Assembly (NCBI GenBank): GCA_949825045.1
Contig: OX463809.1
Coordinates: forward strand, 1,019,501-1,083,500
Length of the DNA: 64,000 bases
Direction of reading: 5' to 3'
Source: Argyresthia goedartella
Lineage: Eukaryota; Arthropoda; Insecta; Lepidoptera; Argyresthiidae
Made by a program: the position numbers and the translations under genes
Notes under the pieces: generated by a model
Told to the model about the DNA's origin: nothing
Seen by the model: the letters and a program-made list of their open reading frames with translations, nothing else
The model's database searches: none
Part shown: one piece after another, positions 45,029-55,358 of the stretch
Layout: the number at the start of each line of letters is the position of its first letter
How positions within the stretch are numbered: the stretch's first letter is position 1

Positions 45029-45438
45029 CAAAGCGCCGAGATATGTCGAGCGGTAAAGTTAAAATAATCGTACTATACTCGTATGTAAGACCTACACCAT
45101 GTTTAGGCGTGTGAATGTGAATGAACTTGCTTGGTATTCCTAACGCATCAGTAATACCTACATTTGTAATCCGTTGCGGGTTTTTCAGTGGATGTAAAAA
45201 TGTCACTATCAGGTGCTTCTTTATTCGCTTTACTTTAATGATTGTAGTGGTTGTCCTACAGTACAAACGTTTAATATTAGCAGAATTGTTCTCCTACCGA
45301 TCTAACCGCGACCGTGGCCTTTGAGATTGCGCCCTTTCATCTCTTAAAGAGATTATAGTCTTCACAAAATAAGAGACCCGGTGACAGTGTCTGTGTCACA
45401 GACGTAATAAGGTTGGGTTTAGTTTAGGCCACCGGGCC
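45029..45438. other. No recognised feature
   Basis: Short ORFs only; no recognised repeat. Confidence 0.45.
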
Positions 45439-45444
45439 TTTTAT

Positions 45445-45601
45445 GGGGTACGTATCATTACACCTAAAGTTGCTTCAACTATTTTCGATATAACTACGGT
45501 CAAAAGACCTACCGTTCAGAATAACTAAAGATCGTTTCACATATTTTTGTTATAACTACTGATTGAATTTAGGCAACTTTAGGTGTAATGATACGTACCC
45601 C
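45445..45601. mobile_element. 157-bp MITE with 29-bp perfect inverted repeats
   Basis: The ends GGGGTACGTATCATTACACC (continuing TAAAGTTGC) are perfectly inverted at 45573-45601. TTTTAT lies directly outside both ends (45439-45444, 45602-45607) as a 6-bp, or slightly longer, target duplication. No ORF. Superfamily uncertain. Confidence 0.9.
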
Positions 45602-46364
45602 TTTTATGTTGTGAAGACTGTATGTATTCCTTTTTACTCCTATTATGTCGTTGGTGACAATATACGTAATGTAATCTGAGAAGTACCTACATTGAAGGCG
45701 AAGCCATCTTGATGTTATCCGTTGAAAGCGGAAGATAATTTAGGCGGCTTTAAACAACTTGAACTTTAATTAGTTGTCCTTTCGGGAAATGATGATAATA
45801 TTAGCAATCTTGTTTGTTAGTAACATGGCAAAGCTGGGAAATTGGTGGGTACCTATTCAACTTTAATTTTAACAACTTACATAGGCAGGCATTGCAGCGA
45901 GAGATCCCCCGGGTCGCGTATTCTGAAAAGTCCGTGCGGCACAACGCTGGGCCGCGTTGTGCCCCACATACTTTTCAGAATTTACTACCGCTCGAAAAGC
46001 CAAAGCGCTGCATCGCGACGCCGCGTTGTACCAACAGATATCGAGGGATAGGCCTTTGGCGCTAACCTTGTATCGGAACCAGTGTCGCCGAAAACTAAGA
46101 ACACGCACACTCTACACCACTCAACATCAATCCTTCCGCTTTTATTGGTCAATGCACCTATCGTCCGACACCTTACCCACACTACCGCAGGTACACTAGC
46201 TAGCCGAGCTAGTGTTGGGACATTGCAATTGCATGCATTATAATTTATAGACAGTGGTATCTATGCCGGGCTATATAAATAAAATAATACATTGTTTGTT
46301 AATATGACATATTAATTTTACAAGAAATACCTATTACTATGTATAACACACTGTAACACATACG
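45602..46364. other. No gene; GC-rich nested hairpin at 45920-45981
   Basis: Outer arms ATTCTGAAAAGT / ACTTTTCAGAAT (45920-45931, 45970-45981) and inner arms GGCACAACGC / GCGTTGTGCC (45938-45947, 45954-45963) are both perfect. The GC-rich text continues to about 46100. Overlapping ORFs in four frames are composition artefacts. Confidence 0.6.
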
Positions 46365-46610
46365 GGGTGACGAGCCGAAAAGGGTTGGTTGGGACATGAT
46401 TTTGAATAACTTTCTCAATGAATCTTATTTGATCAGAGCAACGTTATTTTTCACTTTCCCATCCAAATCAGCTGACCGCTCGGCCCAAAATATACTGGAA
46501 AGTAAAAAATAATGTTGCTCTGATCACATCGTTTTGATAGAGAAATATGTTCAGAATAATGTCCTTAACAACGGCCTTTTGGCATATACACCCTTTCTGT
46601 AAAATCCTGT
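46365..46610. mobile_element. Foldback MITE, uninterrupted relative of 6225-6525
   Basis: GATCAGAGCAACGTTATTTT and AATAATGTTGCTCTGATCAC are inner inverted arms. GGTTGGGACAT and ATGTCCTTAACAACGG are outer arms. The order matches 6225-6525 without the SINE fragment. No ORF. Confidence 0.75.
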
Positions 46611-47755
46611 ACAGTACAATACTACCTATTGACTAGAAAAATGTAAATATTTATAAAGAACTTGCCGCATAATGCAGTCTTATATTAGTAAATCTTTCCA
46701 TTACAGCTTTGATTAGTAATATTGGGTTTTGTTCGAATTGATAAAATTATATTTCTTTCTATTGATTCAAAAACATAATTCTCACTATCACTATCCCCAT
46801 CACTATACGTCGTCTCTGCGTGTGTGTAACAGTTCGCCTCCGTACCTCGATGCATATTTACTTTCGTGTTTAGATAAGTGTGAAATATTCATTGCGTGTT
46901 ACCTTGGCAATACGTAGTGAAATTAATATACAATACAAGCAATGGATAAGAAACCTAGCGAGAAAAACATGACATTGTCACTTTTATGAATGAATTTTTC
47001 GTGAATGTTTTTTTTTAGTAATAATGTTTATTTCTTGTGTTTTAAGAAAAAATAATAGTTGGAATGAGACTTACAAGTGATATGTTACTCCGTCGTTTTC
47101 GGAGTTCACAGCCCCACTTCTATTTTTGCACATGAGTATTGCACAGGTCGGCATTTTCGAAATACAGCGGAAATGAATTTGTCACTGCGGTCGCCCGGCG
47201 ACTACTGAGAATTTCTAATTTCAAGACTATCCGGGCTAGATTTGTTCACACGTGCCACTCCCCTCAACCTATCTCTCGATATCTGTGGTTGTACCACACG
47301 GGGTTTAAAATTATTGGATATTTATTTTATTTGACTTTATTTAAATTTGTATTAAGAAAAGTAGGTAAAATATATTATAAGTATATCCGCTTCGAAAAAC
47401 CGTGGGCTTTTGGCTCGAGAAAGAAAAGGCAAGAAAACTCAATTCCGCCCGATAACTTGTGCGAGTTTAGTTAGTAATCAATTCTATAACATCTAAGTAT
47501 TCATTAATATCGTAGTATATAATGGTTTGTTGAAAGAAATTTAAGTGTAAGGTATTTATGTCGTTTGGTACCAAGTTGAATATTTTAATGGCTACATATA
47601 ATCCGCTATTCCTATTAAGGGTATTTAGAAAATGGTATATTTAGGCTGTTTTTATAACGAAAGATACAGAATTAATGGTATTGCGCTCTCTAAAACGAGC
47701 AATATATATTTTGTCTTTAAAACATTAGGCATTCTAAGGACCTACCTAGAATGAA
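46611..47755. other. No recognised gene
   Basis: A plus ORF of 111 codons (47139-47474, starting MHRSAFSKYSGNEFV by a non-ATG start) is not recognised and may be chance. The rest is AT-rich. Confidence 0.4.
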
Positions 47756-49075
47756 TTAGGGCGGGCATAGCTGATGGCGGTGTAGATGTGTACCTACGTG
47801 CCGGCATTCCGTGCAAAGTCATCAGACAGTCACCAAGCGTGTACTCTGGTACCGCTGAAAACCTGTTCTTGGAGAACTGAGTCCTCCTGGGTGTCTTTGA
47901 TAGCCCCTCTCTTCGCATTGACTATTCTAATTTATTTAAAACCCTCCTCAATGATCTGAATACTCTTTAAAGCGACACCCCAATTCTCGCCGATTTTAAA
48001 ACTTGCCTTCTCAAAAATAACGGTTGATTAGCAAAGCTGAAATTCAATTCTTGAAATTCTCTTTTAAGTTCATTAAACTTAGACATCCTTCCCCTGGGTA
48101 ACATCCACTTCCAAACACACTGCAACCCTCTCTTCTAGATCTGACGATTACTTCTAATATATCCAAGGTTGCTGTGCAATGCCAACTTAACGCCCCCTTC
48201 TTATATCACGATTTGATTTTCCTCTCAATCAATTTAAGGCCTCCCAAGCGTGCAGCTAAATTCCTTTACATACGCAGCCTCAAGGACATGTATCTTAACT
48301 CCCTTAAATTAGACGCCGCACCCGACGACTGGTCCCCTGTCGTTGGTAGCGAGGCCTTTCAAGATAAAGTCCGGAACTTTAACTCTGTTGTCCCGAGCTT
48401 GTTTGATAAACACGCTCCGGTAAAGAGGGAAAAGGCTAAGCACCTTCCTGCGCCGTGGCTTACTGACACCATCAAGAGTCTAATGGCCAAGAGAAACCGT
48501 GCCAAGAGTAGACATATGCTGGATCCGACTGACGAGAATATTTAATTTTCAAACGCCTCCGTAATCGTTGCACTCGTCTGTGTCGTGATGCCATACGTCG
48601 TCATATCTACCAGTCACTAGTAACTAGACTATTGAGAGCTATACTCAAGCACAGATTTAGAAATTCCTGCAGACTCTTGGTGTAGGTAAGTCCCATGACT
48701 TGGCTGCTAGAAATGTCAACCTCAACTATCTCAACCCTTCGTAACCTATGGTCCAAGACCGCAGCCCACAACTCACCCTCCAACTTCAACCATGTCAGAA
48801 TCGGCGCAGTAAGGAGGACAATATTAGCGATTTTGTAGAAGGCCATAGGTGAGGACAAGATCTGTTTTCAGATGATAACCAGCATCATTGACGAGCTGTT
48901 ACCGATCATCACCCAAATAATGAATGTGTCGTTTGAACAATATTGCTTCCCCTCTCAGTGGAAAAGGGCACTTGCGATTCCCCTACCTCAATCGTTCAAT
49001 CCCGTCTCCTTTAATAAATTCCGTCCAATATCTGTTCTGCCTATCCTCTCCAAAGTCCTGGAATAAATTTTTCAC
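47756..49075 (+). pseudogene. LINE-A endonuclease, linker and reverse transcriptase N-terminus
   Basis: Near 47780 the text GGVDVYLRAGIPCKVI and VYSGTAENLFLEN resembles the middle of a LINE endonuclease, then LLGVFDSPL. At 48174-48545 a linker with LFDKHAPVKREKAKHLPAPW and LMAKRNRAK is typical of the stretch before the reverse transcriptase. At 48872-49066 come IITQIMNVSFEQYCFPSQWK and NKFRPISVLPILSKVLE, the first reverse transcriptase motifs, ending at a TAA that continues in frame as IFH. Several frameshifts and stops are spread over the piece. Confidence 0.85.
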
Positions 49076-50588
49076 TAAAGTCAAAGACAATGTACTTTAT
49101 TACTGTAGGTATTTACATATACTTAGCAAACGTCATTTTTTGCCTCTTCTCTACATTGGACCACTGTGGGAGAAGAAGGCGTAGAAACTCCCACAGATTG
49201 ATTTTTAGATCTCTTTTAAAAATAGGTTGTGCTTAACTAATACAATTATGTTTTTTTTTAATTTAATAAGCAGGCAATAATAAATAATTACAAAATTATT
49301 AACAGCAAGGTCTGTGTTGAGCCAGATTAACCCTACATTCCTGTCATTTAAGTAATCTTGAACATTGTAATATCCCTTTTTCGACAAAGTGGCTTTAATA
49401 TGCTTTTTAAATTGCTCAAATGGCAATTTCAAAATCTCCAGAGGTTTCTTATTGTAGTAGGGAATGCACTGACCCTCGAAAGAATTGCTAACCTTCGCGA
49501 GTCTAAATCGGGGCGCACATAGTCTGTGATTATTTCTTAGGTTAACATTACAGCTATCGCTAAGTTTGGAAAATGTTGTAAGGTTCTTGCGTACATACAT
49601 TATATTTTCGAAAATAAATTGACTAGCTACTGTTAGTATGTCAATTTCTTTAAAAAGCTCTCTCGAGGAGTCTGTTCGTTTTAAATTATAAATTGCTCGA
49701 ATAGCTCTTTTCTGTAAAATAAAAATAGTTTGAATATCCGCTGCTTTCCCCCACAACAAGATACCATAGGACATCACACTATGAAAGTAACTAAAATATA
49801 CTAGCCTAGATGTAGCCACATCCGTGCTTTGTCTGATGTTCTTAACAGCGTAAGCCGCAGAACATAATTTACCCGCCAATTTATCTATGTGGGGTCCCCA
49901 CTGCAATTTGCTATCAATGGTTATTCCAAGAAACTTCGTATCATTTACTGATTCTAACGTGCTGTTGTCTAACACTAAACTGGTCTCAACTTGCCTGACA
50001 TTTGGAAGTGAGAATTTGATACACTTGGTTTTACCAGCGTTTAACAATAAATTATTAACTGTGAACCAATTCAAGGTTAAAGACAATACACCATTAACAT
50101 CATCAAAATCTCCTTTTTGTATTTCAATTTTGAAGACCATTGAAGTATCATCAGCAAATAACAATATGTCAGTTAATTTCTCCACCATGAAAGGCAGATC
50201 GTTAATATATACCAGGAATAAGAAAGGGCCTAATATGGAACCTTGTGGAACGCCGATTTTAACACCCAATCCATCAGATTTTACGCCGTTAACTTCTGCC
50301 TTTTGAATTTTAATGCTTAGGTATGATCTTAGTGTATCCAACGCTTTATTTCTAACTCCGTAATGATTTAATTTAATTAATAGCGTATTATGATCAACAC
50401 AATCAAACGCCTTCGACAGGTTGCAAAAAACTCCGATAGCATCCTGTGCGGCCTCCCATGCAGAATAAATATGAGATATAAGGGTAATACCTGCATCCGC
50501 AGTCGATTTACCCCTAGTGAAACCATATTGTTTGGCGTGGAGTTGTTTTGTACGGTTGAAGTGTGAGAGCATTTGATTGAGTATAATC
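49076..50588 (-). mobile_element. LINE-B, 5'-truncated insertion in LINE-A
   Basis: The left boundary is the 3' terminus (GTCTTTGACTTTA on minus). The right boundary is the 5' truncation point inside the reverse transcriptase at AAGATTATACTCAATC-side text. TTTTTCAC (49068-49075) and TTTCTCAC (50589-50596) flank it, an 8-bp target duplication with one mismatch. Removing the insertion and one duplicate restores the LINE-A frame VLE-stop-IFHLFSYLSS. Confidence 0.88.
49205..50588 (-). pseudogene. LINE-B reverse transcriptase, long intact frame but 5'-truncated
   Basis: The minus frame is open from the truncation point to a stop at 49205. Blocks are KIILNQMLSHFN, FTRGKSTADAGITL, VFCNLSKAFDCVDHN (first catalytic Asp), [27 protein letters not shown] (catalytic Asp pair), LNAGKTKCIKF and [16 protein letters not shown]-terminal region SRLVYFSYFHSVMSYGILLW and LPFEQFKKHIKATLSKKGYY follows. 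The order and spacing match LINE-D ORF2, so both belong to one clade (CR1/Daphne-like by inference). The first 20 or so residues of the open frame right of 50588 derive from LINE-A DNA, not LINE-B. The endonuclease is absent. Confidence 0.92.
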
Positions 50589-50624
50589 TTTCTCACCTCT
50601 TCTCCTACCTTTCCTCTAAAAACT

Positions 50625-51239
50625 TGTAGCCTACTCATACACAATTTACATATTACACTTATACATTTACGTAATCGTATGCTAAAACATTCATATATTT
50701 ACAAACTATACTATACATATATACTTACACTTAAATACACACTAAGATAATGATATTAGTTATATATATATATATATATATAATGTAATACTAATATAAA
50801 CACATACATATGCCAACCAACTCGTCGATGTCGATACGGCAGTATATCGACACGTCTTATCGACCTCGACCTCTCACTAGCGGACAACTCGTCACCGCTA
50901 GGCGAGGCGTCTGCGCACCAGAGAACATTCCACAGTCATTGCCTAGCTACGACGCGGAACGCATGTCCCTCTTTATCGCAACTGACAAAGACGCGAAACC
51001 TGTGCTTGCTTTTTATGCTTGTTTGCTTTCCTATTTCTATCTTCCGAACTGTTCTCCTGCTTTATAACTTTGACCTATTAATAGTGCTTGTGCCTTCTAC
51101 CCTTCTGTGCCTTTTGATTGCTTACATGTATGGATTTTCTGTGTACTCGGATAATACACCGCTGAACTGTAAGTCTTGTGCATTATTATTTGACGACCTA
51201 CGGGCGTAGTACACAACCCAACACCCATACATTACCATA
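50625..51239 (+). repeat. Gypsy 5' LTR, 615 bp
   Basis: It starts TGTAGCCTACTCATACAC and ends CATTACCATA. Contains a (TA)n run at about 50761-50782. The same sequence with two fewer TA units makes the 3' LTR. An ORF of 85 codons inside it is present in both LTRs and has no known role. The promoter and polyadenylation signals should lie here. Confidence 0.95.
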
Positions 51240-51240
51240 C

Positions 51241-51252
51241 TGGTGACCCACA
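51241..51252 (+). promoter_or_regulatory. Gypsy primer-binding site
   Basis: TGGTGACCCACA begins one base after the LTR end. TGG pairs with a tRNA CCA end that primes minus-strand DNA synthesis. Which tRNA is not determined. Confidence 0.7.
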
Positions 51253-51254
51253 AT

Positions 51255-52136
51255 ATGAGCCAAGACAAGGAATTTAGTGATGCACTTGAGCCCCAAGCCG
51301 GCACGTCATCGGAAAATAGTGCTGGGACGATGTCGATAAAATCGAGCAACGTTTTTAAGGTTGGCGTGAGAGTGCCACCTTTCTGGGCAGATGAACCGGA
51401 GATCTGGTTCGCCCAAGTCGAGGGACAATTTACCATTTCCGGCATTACCAATGACTCGACAAAATTTAATTATGTGATTGCACAACTCGACAACCAATAT
51501 TCTCGCGAGGTGAAAGATATTATTATTAATCCCCCGGCAACCATGAAATATGCGAAACTGAAGTCCGAATTAATCAAAAGACTGGGCATCTCCAACGAGA
51601 AGAAGACCAAACAGCTGCTGATGCACGAAGAACTGGGCGACCGCAAGCCGTCGCACTTCTTCCGACATCTCAAGGACCTAGCGGGCCCCGCAGTACCGGA
51701 CGAGTTCATCAAGTCTATTTGGGCCACACGCCTTCCTCATGGCATACAGATGGTGCTCGCGGGACAACCAGCTTCAACTTCGCGTGAAGATCTCTGCGAC
51801 CTAGCCGATCGTGTCAACGATTTGGCCTGTTCTTCGCCTAACGTCGCCGCAGTGACTAGTAGAGCTCCGGGTTCAATCCTTAGCGATCTTACCAGAGAAA
51901 TCGCAGAACTACGGAAACAGTTCCAGCAGTTCCAGGCGACTACATCTGGAAGGAGTGGCAGATCTAGAACGCGTTTACCTCAAGGCAAGCGAACCGAGAC
52001 TTCGAGACAACGGTCCCAGTCGAATTACCGCAAATATCCTCTTTGCTGGTACCACGGGAAGTTCGGAGACAGGGCCAGCAAGTGCATGCGGCCTTGTGAT
52101 TTCAAGTCGGCGGAAAACGCGAAGGGCAGTCTATAA
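51255..52136 (+). CDS. gag: Gypsy gag polyprotein
   Basis: The first ATG is at 51255 ([14 protein letters not shown]), giving 293 residues. The upstream GTG at 51243 lies in the primer-binding region and is unlikely to be used. The capsid-like region has [20 protein letters not shown], common in arthropod Gypsy gag. The C-terminus is basic and ends with [18 protein letters not shown], a zinc-knuckle variant that binds element RNA. The stop TAA at 52134-52136 overlaps the pol ATG by one base (TAATG). It forms the particle in which reverse transcription occurs. The frame is intact. Confidence 0.95.
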   Translation: MSQDKEFSDALEPQAGTSSENSAGTMSIKSSNVFKVGVRVPPFWADEPEIWFAQVEGQFTISGITNDSTKFNYVIAQLDNQYSREVKDIIINPPATMKYAKLKSELIKRLGISNEKKTKQLLMHEELGDRKPSHFFRHLKDLAGPAVPDEFIKSIWATRLPHGIQMVLAGQPASTSREDLCDLADRVNDLACSSPNVAAVTSRAPGSILSDLTREIAELRKQFQQFQATTSGRSGRSRTRLPQGKRTETSRQRSQSNYRKYPLCWYHGKFGDRASKCMRPCDFKSAENAKGSL

Positions 52137-55100
52137 TGGCGACGAATGATTGCCCATCGACATCTACGGGTCGCCTGTTCGTCACCGACCGCGTTACAAA
52201 GACGCAGTTTTTAGTCGACACGGGAAGCGACCTCTGCGTGTATCCACGGTCGGCGCTATGTGGTCGTCGTTCTAGGACTGGGTATAGTTTGTGTGCGGCA
52301 AATGGTTCTAATATTGCTACATATGGCTTTGTAAATTTAAATTTAGATTTTGGTTTACGTAGGACGCTTGTATGGCGTTTCGTAGTTGCCGATGTTACCA
52401 AACCAATCATTGGAGTTGATTTTTTAAATTATTACAGCCTCATTGTAGATTGTCGTAATAGACGCTTAATTGACAATTTAACTTCTATTGCTTCCACTGC
52501 CACTGCAGCCAATTGTAAAGACGTGTCTTCCGTTAAAGTCGTAACTGGCGAGTCTCGGTATCACAAAATTCTTGAGGATTTCCCCGAAATTACTCGACCA
52601 GCTGGTAGGCATAATACGTCTATACCACACAACACCGTCCACCACATACACACAACACCTGGCCCGCCAGTCTCTTTGCCACCCCGTCGTTTAGCTCCAG
52701 ATAAACTAAAAATAGCCCAAGAGGAGTTCCGGATCATGCTGGCTAGTGGCACTGCCAGGCCGTCGGAGAGTCCCTGGTCCTCGCCTCTGCACCTGGCCCC
52801 GAAGAAGGGCAACGGATGGCGCCCTTGTGGGGATTACCGCAGCCTGAATGCTCGCATCGTGCCTGACAGGTACCCAATTAAGCACATTCAAGGTTTCTCA
52901 TACAATATTGCCGGTTGTAAGGTATTTAGTACTCTCGACTTGGAAAAGGCCTATAATCAGATACCTGTCAGTCCCGACGATATCCCCAAGACCGCCATCA
53001 CGACCCCCTTCGGATTATTCGAGTTCCCTTTTATGGCGTTTGGTCTGCGAAATGCGGGTCAAACTTTTCAAAGGTTCGTCGACGAGCTTACCAGAGGACT
53101 CGACTTTGTGTATACGTACCTGGACGATTTTTTGATTTATTCTAGGAGCGAAGCAGAGCACGAGGAGCACCTGCGAATAGTCTTTACGAGACTAAAGCAG
53201 TATGGCATGCTGGTAAACACAGCAAAGTGTGTCTTAGGGGCTCCAGAGGTAACATTTCTAGGGTACCGGATTTCATCCGATGGTTGCAGACCCCTGGAGT
53301 CAAAGGTTCAGGCAATCATCGACTTCCCACCTCCAAGCAACGTCAAGCAACTACGTGGCTTCTTAGGCATGATAAATTTTTATAGGAGGTTTCTTCCAGG
53401 AGCAGCCCAAATTCAAGCCCCACTGCATGCCCTGTTGACAGACTCTGTAAAGGGATCTCAGCCAATTCACCTCACTGGGGACACCTTGGAAGCTTTCCAG
53501 GCCTCTAAGGAGAGCTTGTCGAATGCTGCCATGCTGGCTCATCCAGATTGCTCTGCAAAATTAGCAGTGGTCACGGATGCGTCAGACAAGGCTATCGGCG
53601 CAGTGCTCCAGCAATTTAAAAATGATGCTTGGGAACCACTGGCCTTCTTCTCAAGGAAGCTTACCCCCCCTCAGACCAAATACTCACCTTACGATAGGGA
53701 ATTATTGGCTATTTATGAAGCGGTGAAATATTTCCGGCATATGCTCGAGGCTCGCCATTTCATTGTCTATACTGACCACAAACCGATCAGTTTCGCATTC
53801 CATGAAAGGAAAAACAACTGTTCGCCCCGTCAGTATAGACATCTTGACTTCATATCTCAATTCACGACAGATATCCGCCACATCAGTGGCAAGGATAACG
53901 TGGTGGCGGATGCTTTGTCGCGAATTGAAGAGTTGGAAGTACCTGTCAGCCTCGAAACGATAGCCCAACACCAAGCCTCTGACCCTGAACTTCAACAGCT
54001 CTTGGACAACGGTTCTTCCCTGCAGCTGCAGAAACTACATGTTCCTGGAAGTCAAGTTCCTTTGTACGGCGACGTCAGTACACCGACTACCAGGCCTTAC
54101 GTACCCAAGTTTCTGCGTAAACATGTTTTCGATAGCCTGCATTCTTTAAGTCACCCCGGCTGTAACGCTTCGGCTAATCTAGTTTCCGAGCGATTTGTAT
54201 GGCCAGGGATAAAAAAGGATTGCAGAGATTGGGCGCGTTCTTGTTTGCCGTGCCAACGAGCCAAAGTCAACCGTCACGTGACCTCCTCGTTGGGCACATT
54301 CAACTTACCACGCGCCCGTTTTAAACAGATCCATATAGATCTGGTAGGCCCCCTTCCACTTTCCCAGGGCTATCGGTATTGTCTCACCGCAGTAGATCGA
54401 TTTACTCGCTGGCCTGAGGCAGTACCGATAGAAAATATCACGGCAGAAACCGTTGCTAAAGCACTGCTGTGTACTTGGATTGCTCGGTTCGGCTGTCCTA
54501 CAAGCATTACAACCGACCGTGGTCGTCAGTTTGAGTCGAGTCTATTTCAATGCTTGTCTAGGATAGCCGGGTTCGAGCATAAGAGGACAACAGCATACCA
54601 CCCGGCTTGCAACGGTTTAGTTGAAAGGTTTCACCGCCAACTAAAAGCGGCTATTGTCTGTCATGCAAATGACAGATGGACTGAGTCGTTGCCGTGGGTC
54701 CTGCTGGGAATACGCACCGCCTTTAAAGAAGATTTGAAAGGGTCTTCGGCCGAGCTAGTCTACGGAGAGCCGTTAAGACTCCCCGGTGAGTTCTGGGAGC
54801 CAAGTACTGGCATTACTTCGGATATCTCCGATTTTTCCGCCAGACTCAAAGGCTTCATAGAGAAGTTACGGCCCGTCCCTGCTTCGCGCCATTGTAAGCC
54901 AAAAGTGTTTGTGCACAAGGAACTGGAAAACTGTAGCCATGTATTCCTTCGCGACGACACTACCAGAGGTTCCCTTACTCCAGCTTACTCTGGGCCGCAC
55001 AAAGTGCAAGTCAGAGGAGATAAAGTTTTTAAAATTCTCCTCAATAATAAAGAGGTGACAGTGTCCATTGACCGGCTCAAACCAGCTTTTACACTGGAAA

Positions 55101-55204
55101 ACGTCAATGACACTCTCGTGCCAGACAACCCTCCTCAGAATAGTCAACTTAAAACGACTCGTTCAGGGCGTGTTATTAAGTTCCCTAATTATTATCGTCC
55201 CTGA
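52136..55204 (+). CDS. pol: Gypsy pol polyprotein: protease, reverse transcriptase, RNase H, integrase
   Basis: 1022 codons with no break. Protease active site VDTGSDL at residues 27-33. Reverse transcriptase includes [12 protein letters not shown] and the catalytic YLDDFLIYS at about 328. RNase H has [14 protein letters not shown] near 480 and YTDHKPI near 545. Integrase zinc region is HSLSH...CLPC (about 668-705). The catalytic core has IDLVGPLP (about 733), TDRGRQFES (about 794) and NGLVERFHR, with 35 residues between the second Asp and Glu. A GPF/Y-like segment [10 protein letters not shown] lies near the C-terminus, and no chromodomain is seen. The start overlaps the gag stop (TAATG), so it is probably made by termination-reinitiation. 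All key residues are present, so this copy may be capable of activity. Confidence 0.97.
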   Translation: MATNDCPSTSTGRLFVTDRVTKTQFLVDTGSDLCVYPRSALCGRRSRTGYSLCAANGSNIATYGFVNLNLDFGLRRTLVWRFVVADVTKPIIGVDFLNYYSLIVDCRNRRLIDNLTSIASTATAANCKDVSSVKVVTGESRYHKILEDFPEITRPAGRHNTSIPHNTVHHIHTTPGPPVSLPPRRLAPDKLKIAQEEFRIMLASGTARPSESPWSSPLHLAPKKGNGWRPCGDYRSLNARIVPDRYPIKHIQGFSYNIAGCKVFSTLDLEKAYNQIPVSPDDIPKTAITTPFGLFEFPFMAFGLRNAGQTFQRFVDELTRGLDFVYTYLDDFLIYSRSEAEHEEHLRIVFTRLKQYGMLVNTAKCVLGAPEVTFLGYRISSDGCRPLESKVQAIIDFPPPSNVKQLRGFLGMINFYRRFLPGAAQIQAPLHALLTDSVKGSQPIHLTGDTLEAFQASKESLSNAAMLAHPDCSAKLAVVTDASDKAIGAVLQQFKNDAWEPLAFFSRKLTPPQTKYSPYDRELLAIYEAVKYFRHMLEARHFIVYTDHKPISFAFHERKNNCSPRQYRHLDFISQFTTDIRHISGKDNVVADALSRIEELEVPVSLETIAQHQASDPELQQLLDNGSSLQLQKLHVPGSQVPLYGDVSTPTTRPYVPKFLRKHVFDSLHSLSHPGCNASANLVSERFVWPGIKKDCRDWARSCLPCQRAKVNRHVTSSLGTFNLPRARFKQIHIDLVGPLPLSQGYRYCLTAVDRFTRWPEAVPIENITAETVAKALLCTWIARFGCPTSITTDRGRQFESSLFQCLSRIAGFEHKRTTAYHPACNGLVERFHRQLKAAIVCHANDRWTESLPWVLLGIRTAFKEDLKGSSAELVYGEPLRLPGEFWEPSTGITSDISDFSARLKGFIEKLRPVPASRHCKPKVFVHKELENCSHVFLRDDTTRGSLTPAYSGPHKVQVRGDKVFKILLNNKEVTVSIDRLKPAFTLENVNDTLVPDNPPQNSQLKTTRSGRVIKFPNYYRP

Positions 55205-55210
55205 GGGACT

Positions 55211-55224
55211 CTGGTGGGGGGTGG
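55211..55224 (+). promoter_or_regulatory. Gypsy polypurine tract
   Basis: CTGGTGGGGGGTGG, purine-rich, directly abuts the 3' LTR start TGTAGCC. It should prime plus-strand synthesis. It lies just after the pol stop. Confidence 0.7.
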
Positions 55225-55358
55225 TGTAGCCTACTCATACACAATTTACATATTACACTTATACATTTACGTAATCGTATGCTAAAACATTCATATATTT
55301 ACAAACTATACTATACATATATACTTACACTTAAATACACACTAAGATAATGATATTA

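Noticed and set aside
45842..46199. Several overlapping genes in the GC-rich patch
   Set aside because: Open frames in four overlapping readings reflect GC content and hairpins, not genes.
49887..50306. 139-codon plus-strand gene
   Set aside because: Antisense shadow of the LINE-B reverse transcriptase; the same holds for 58654-59169.
50810..51067. 85-codon host gene, also seen at 57326-57583
   Set aside because: Identical because both are inside the two Gypsy LTRs; no evidence of coding function.
52102..55147. Minus-strand ORFs within the Gypsy element
   Set aside because: Shadows of the intact gag and pol frames.
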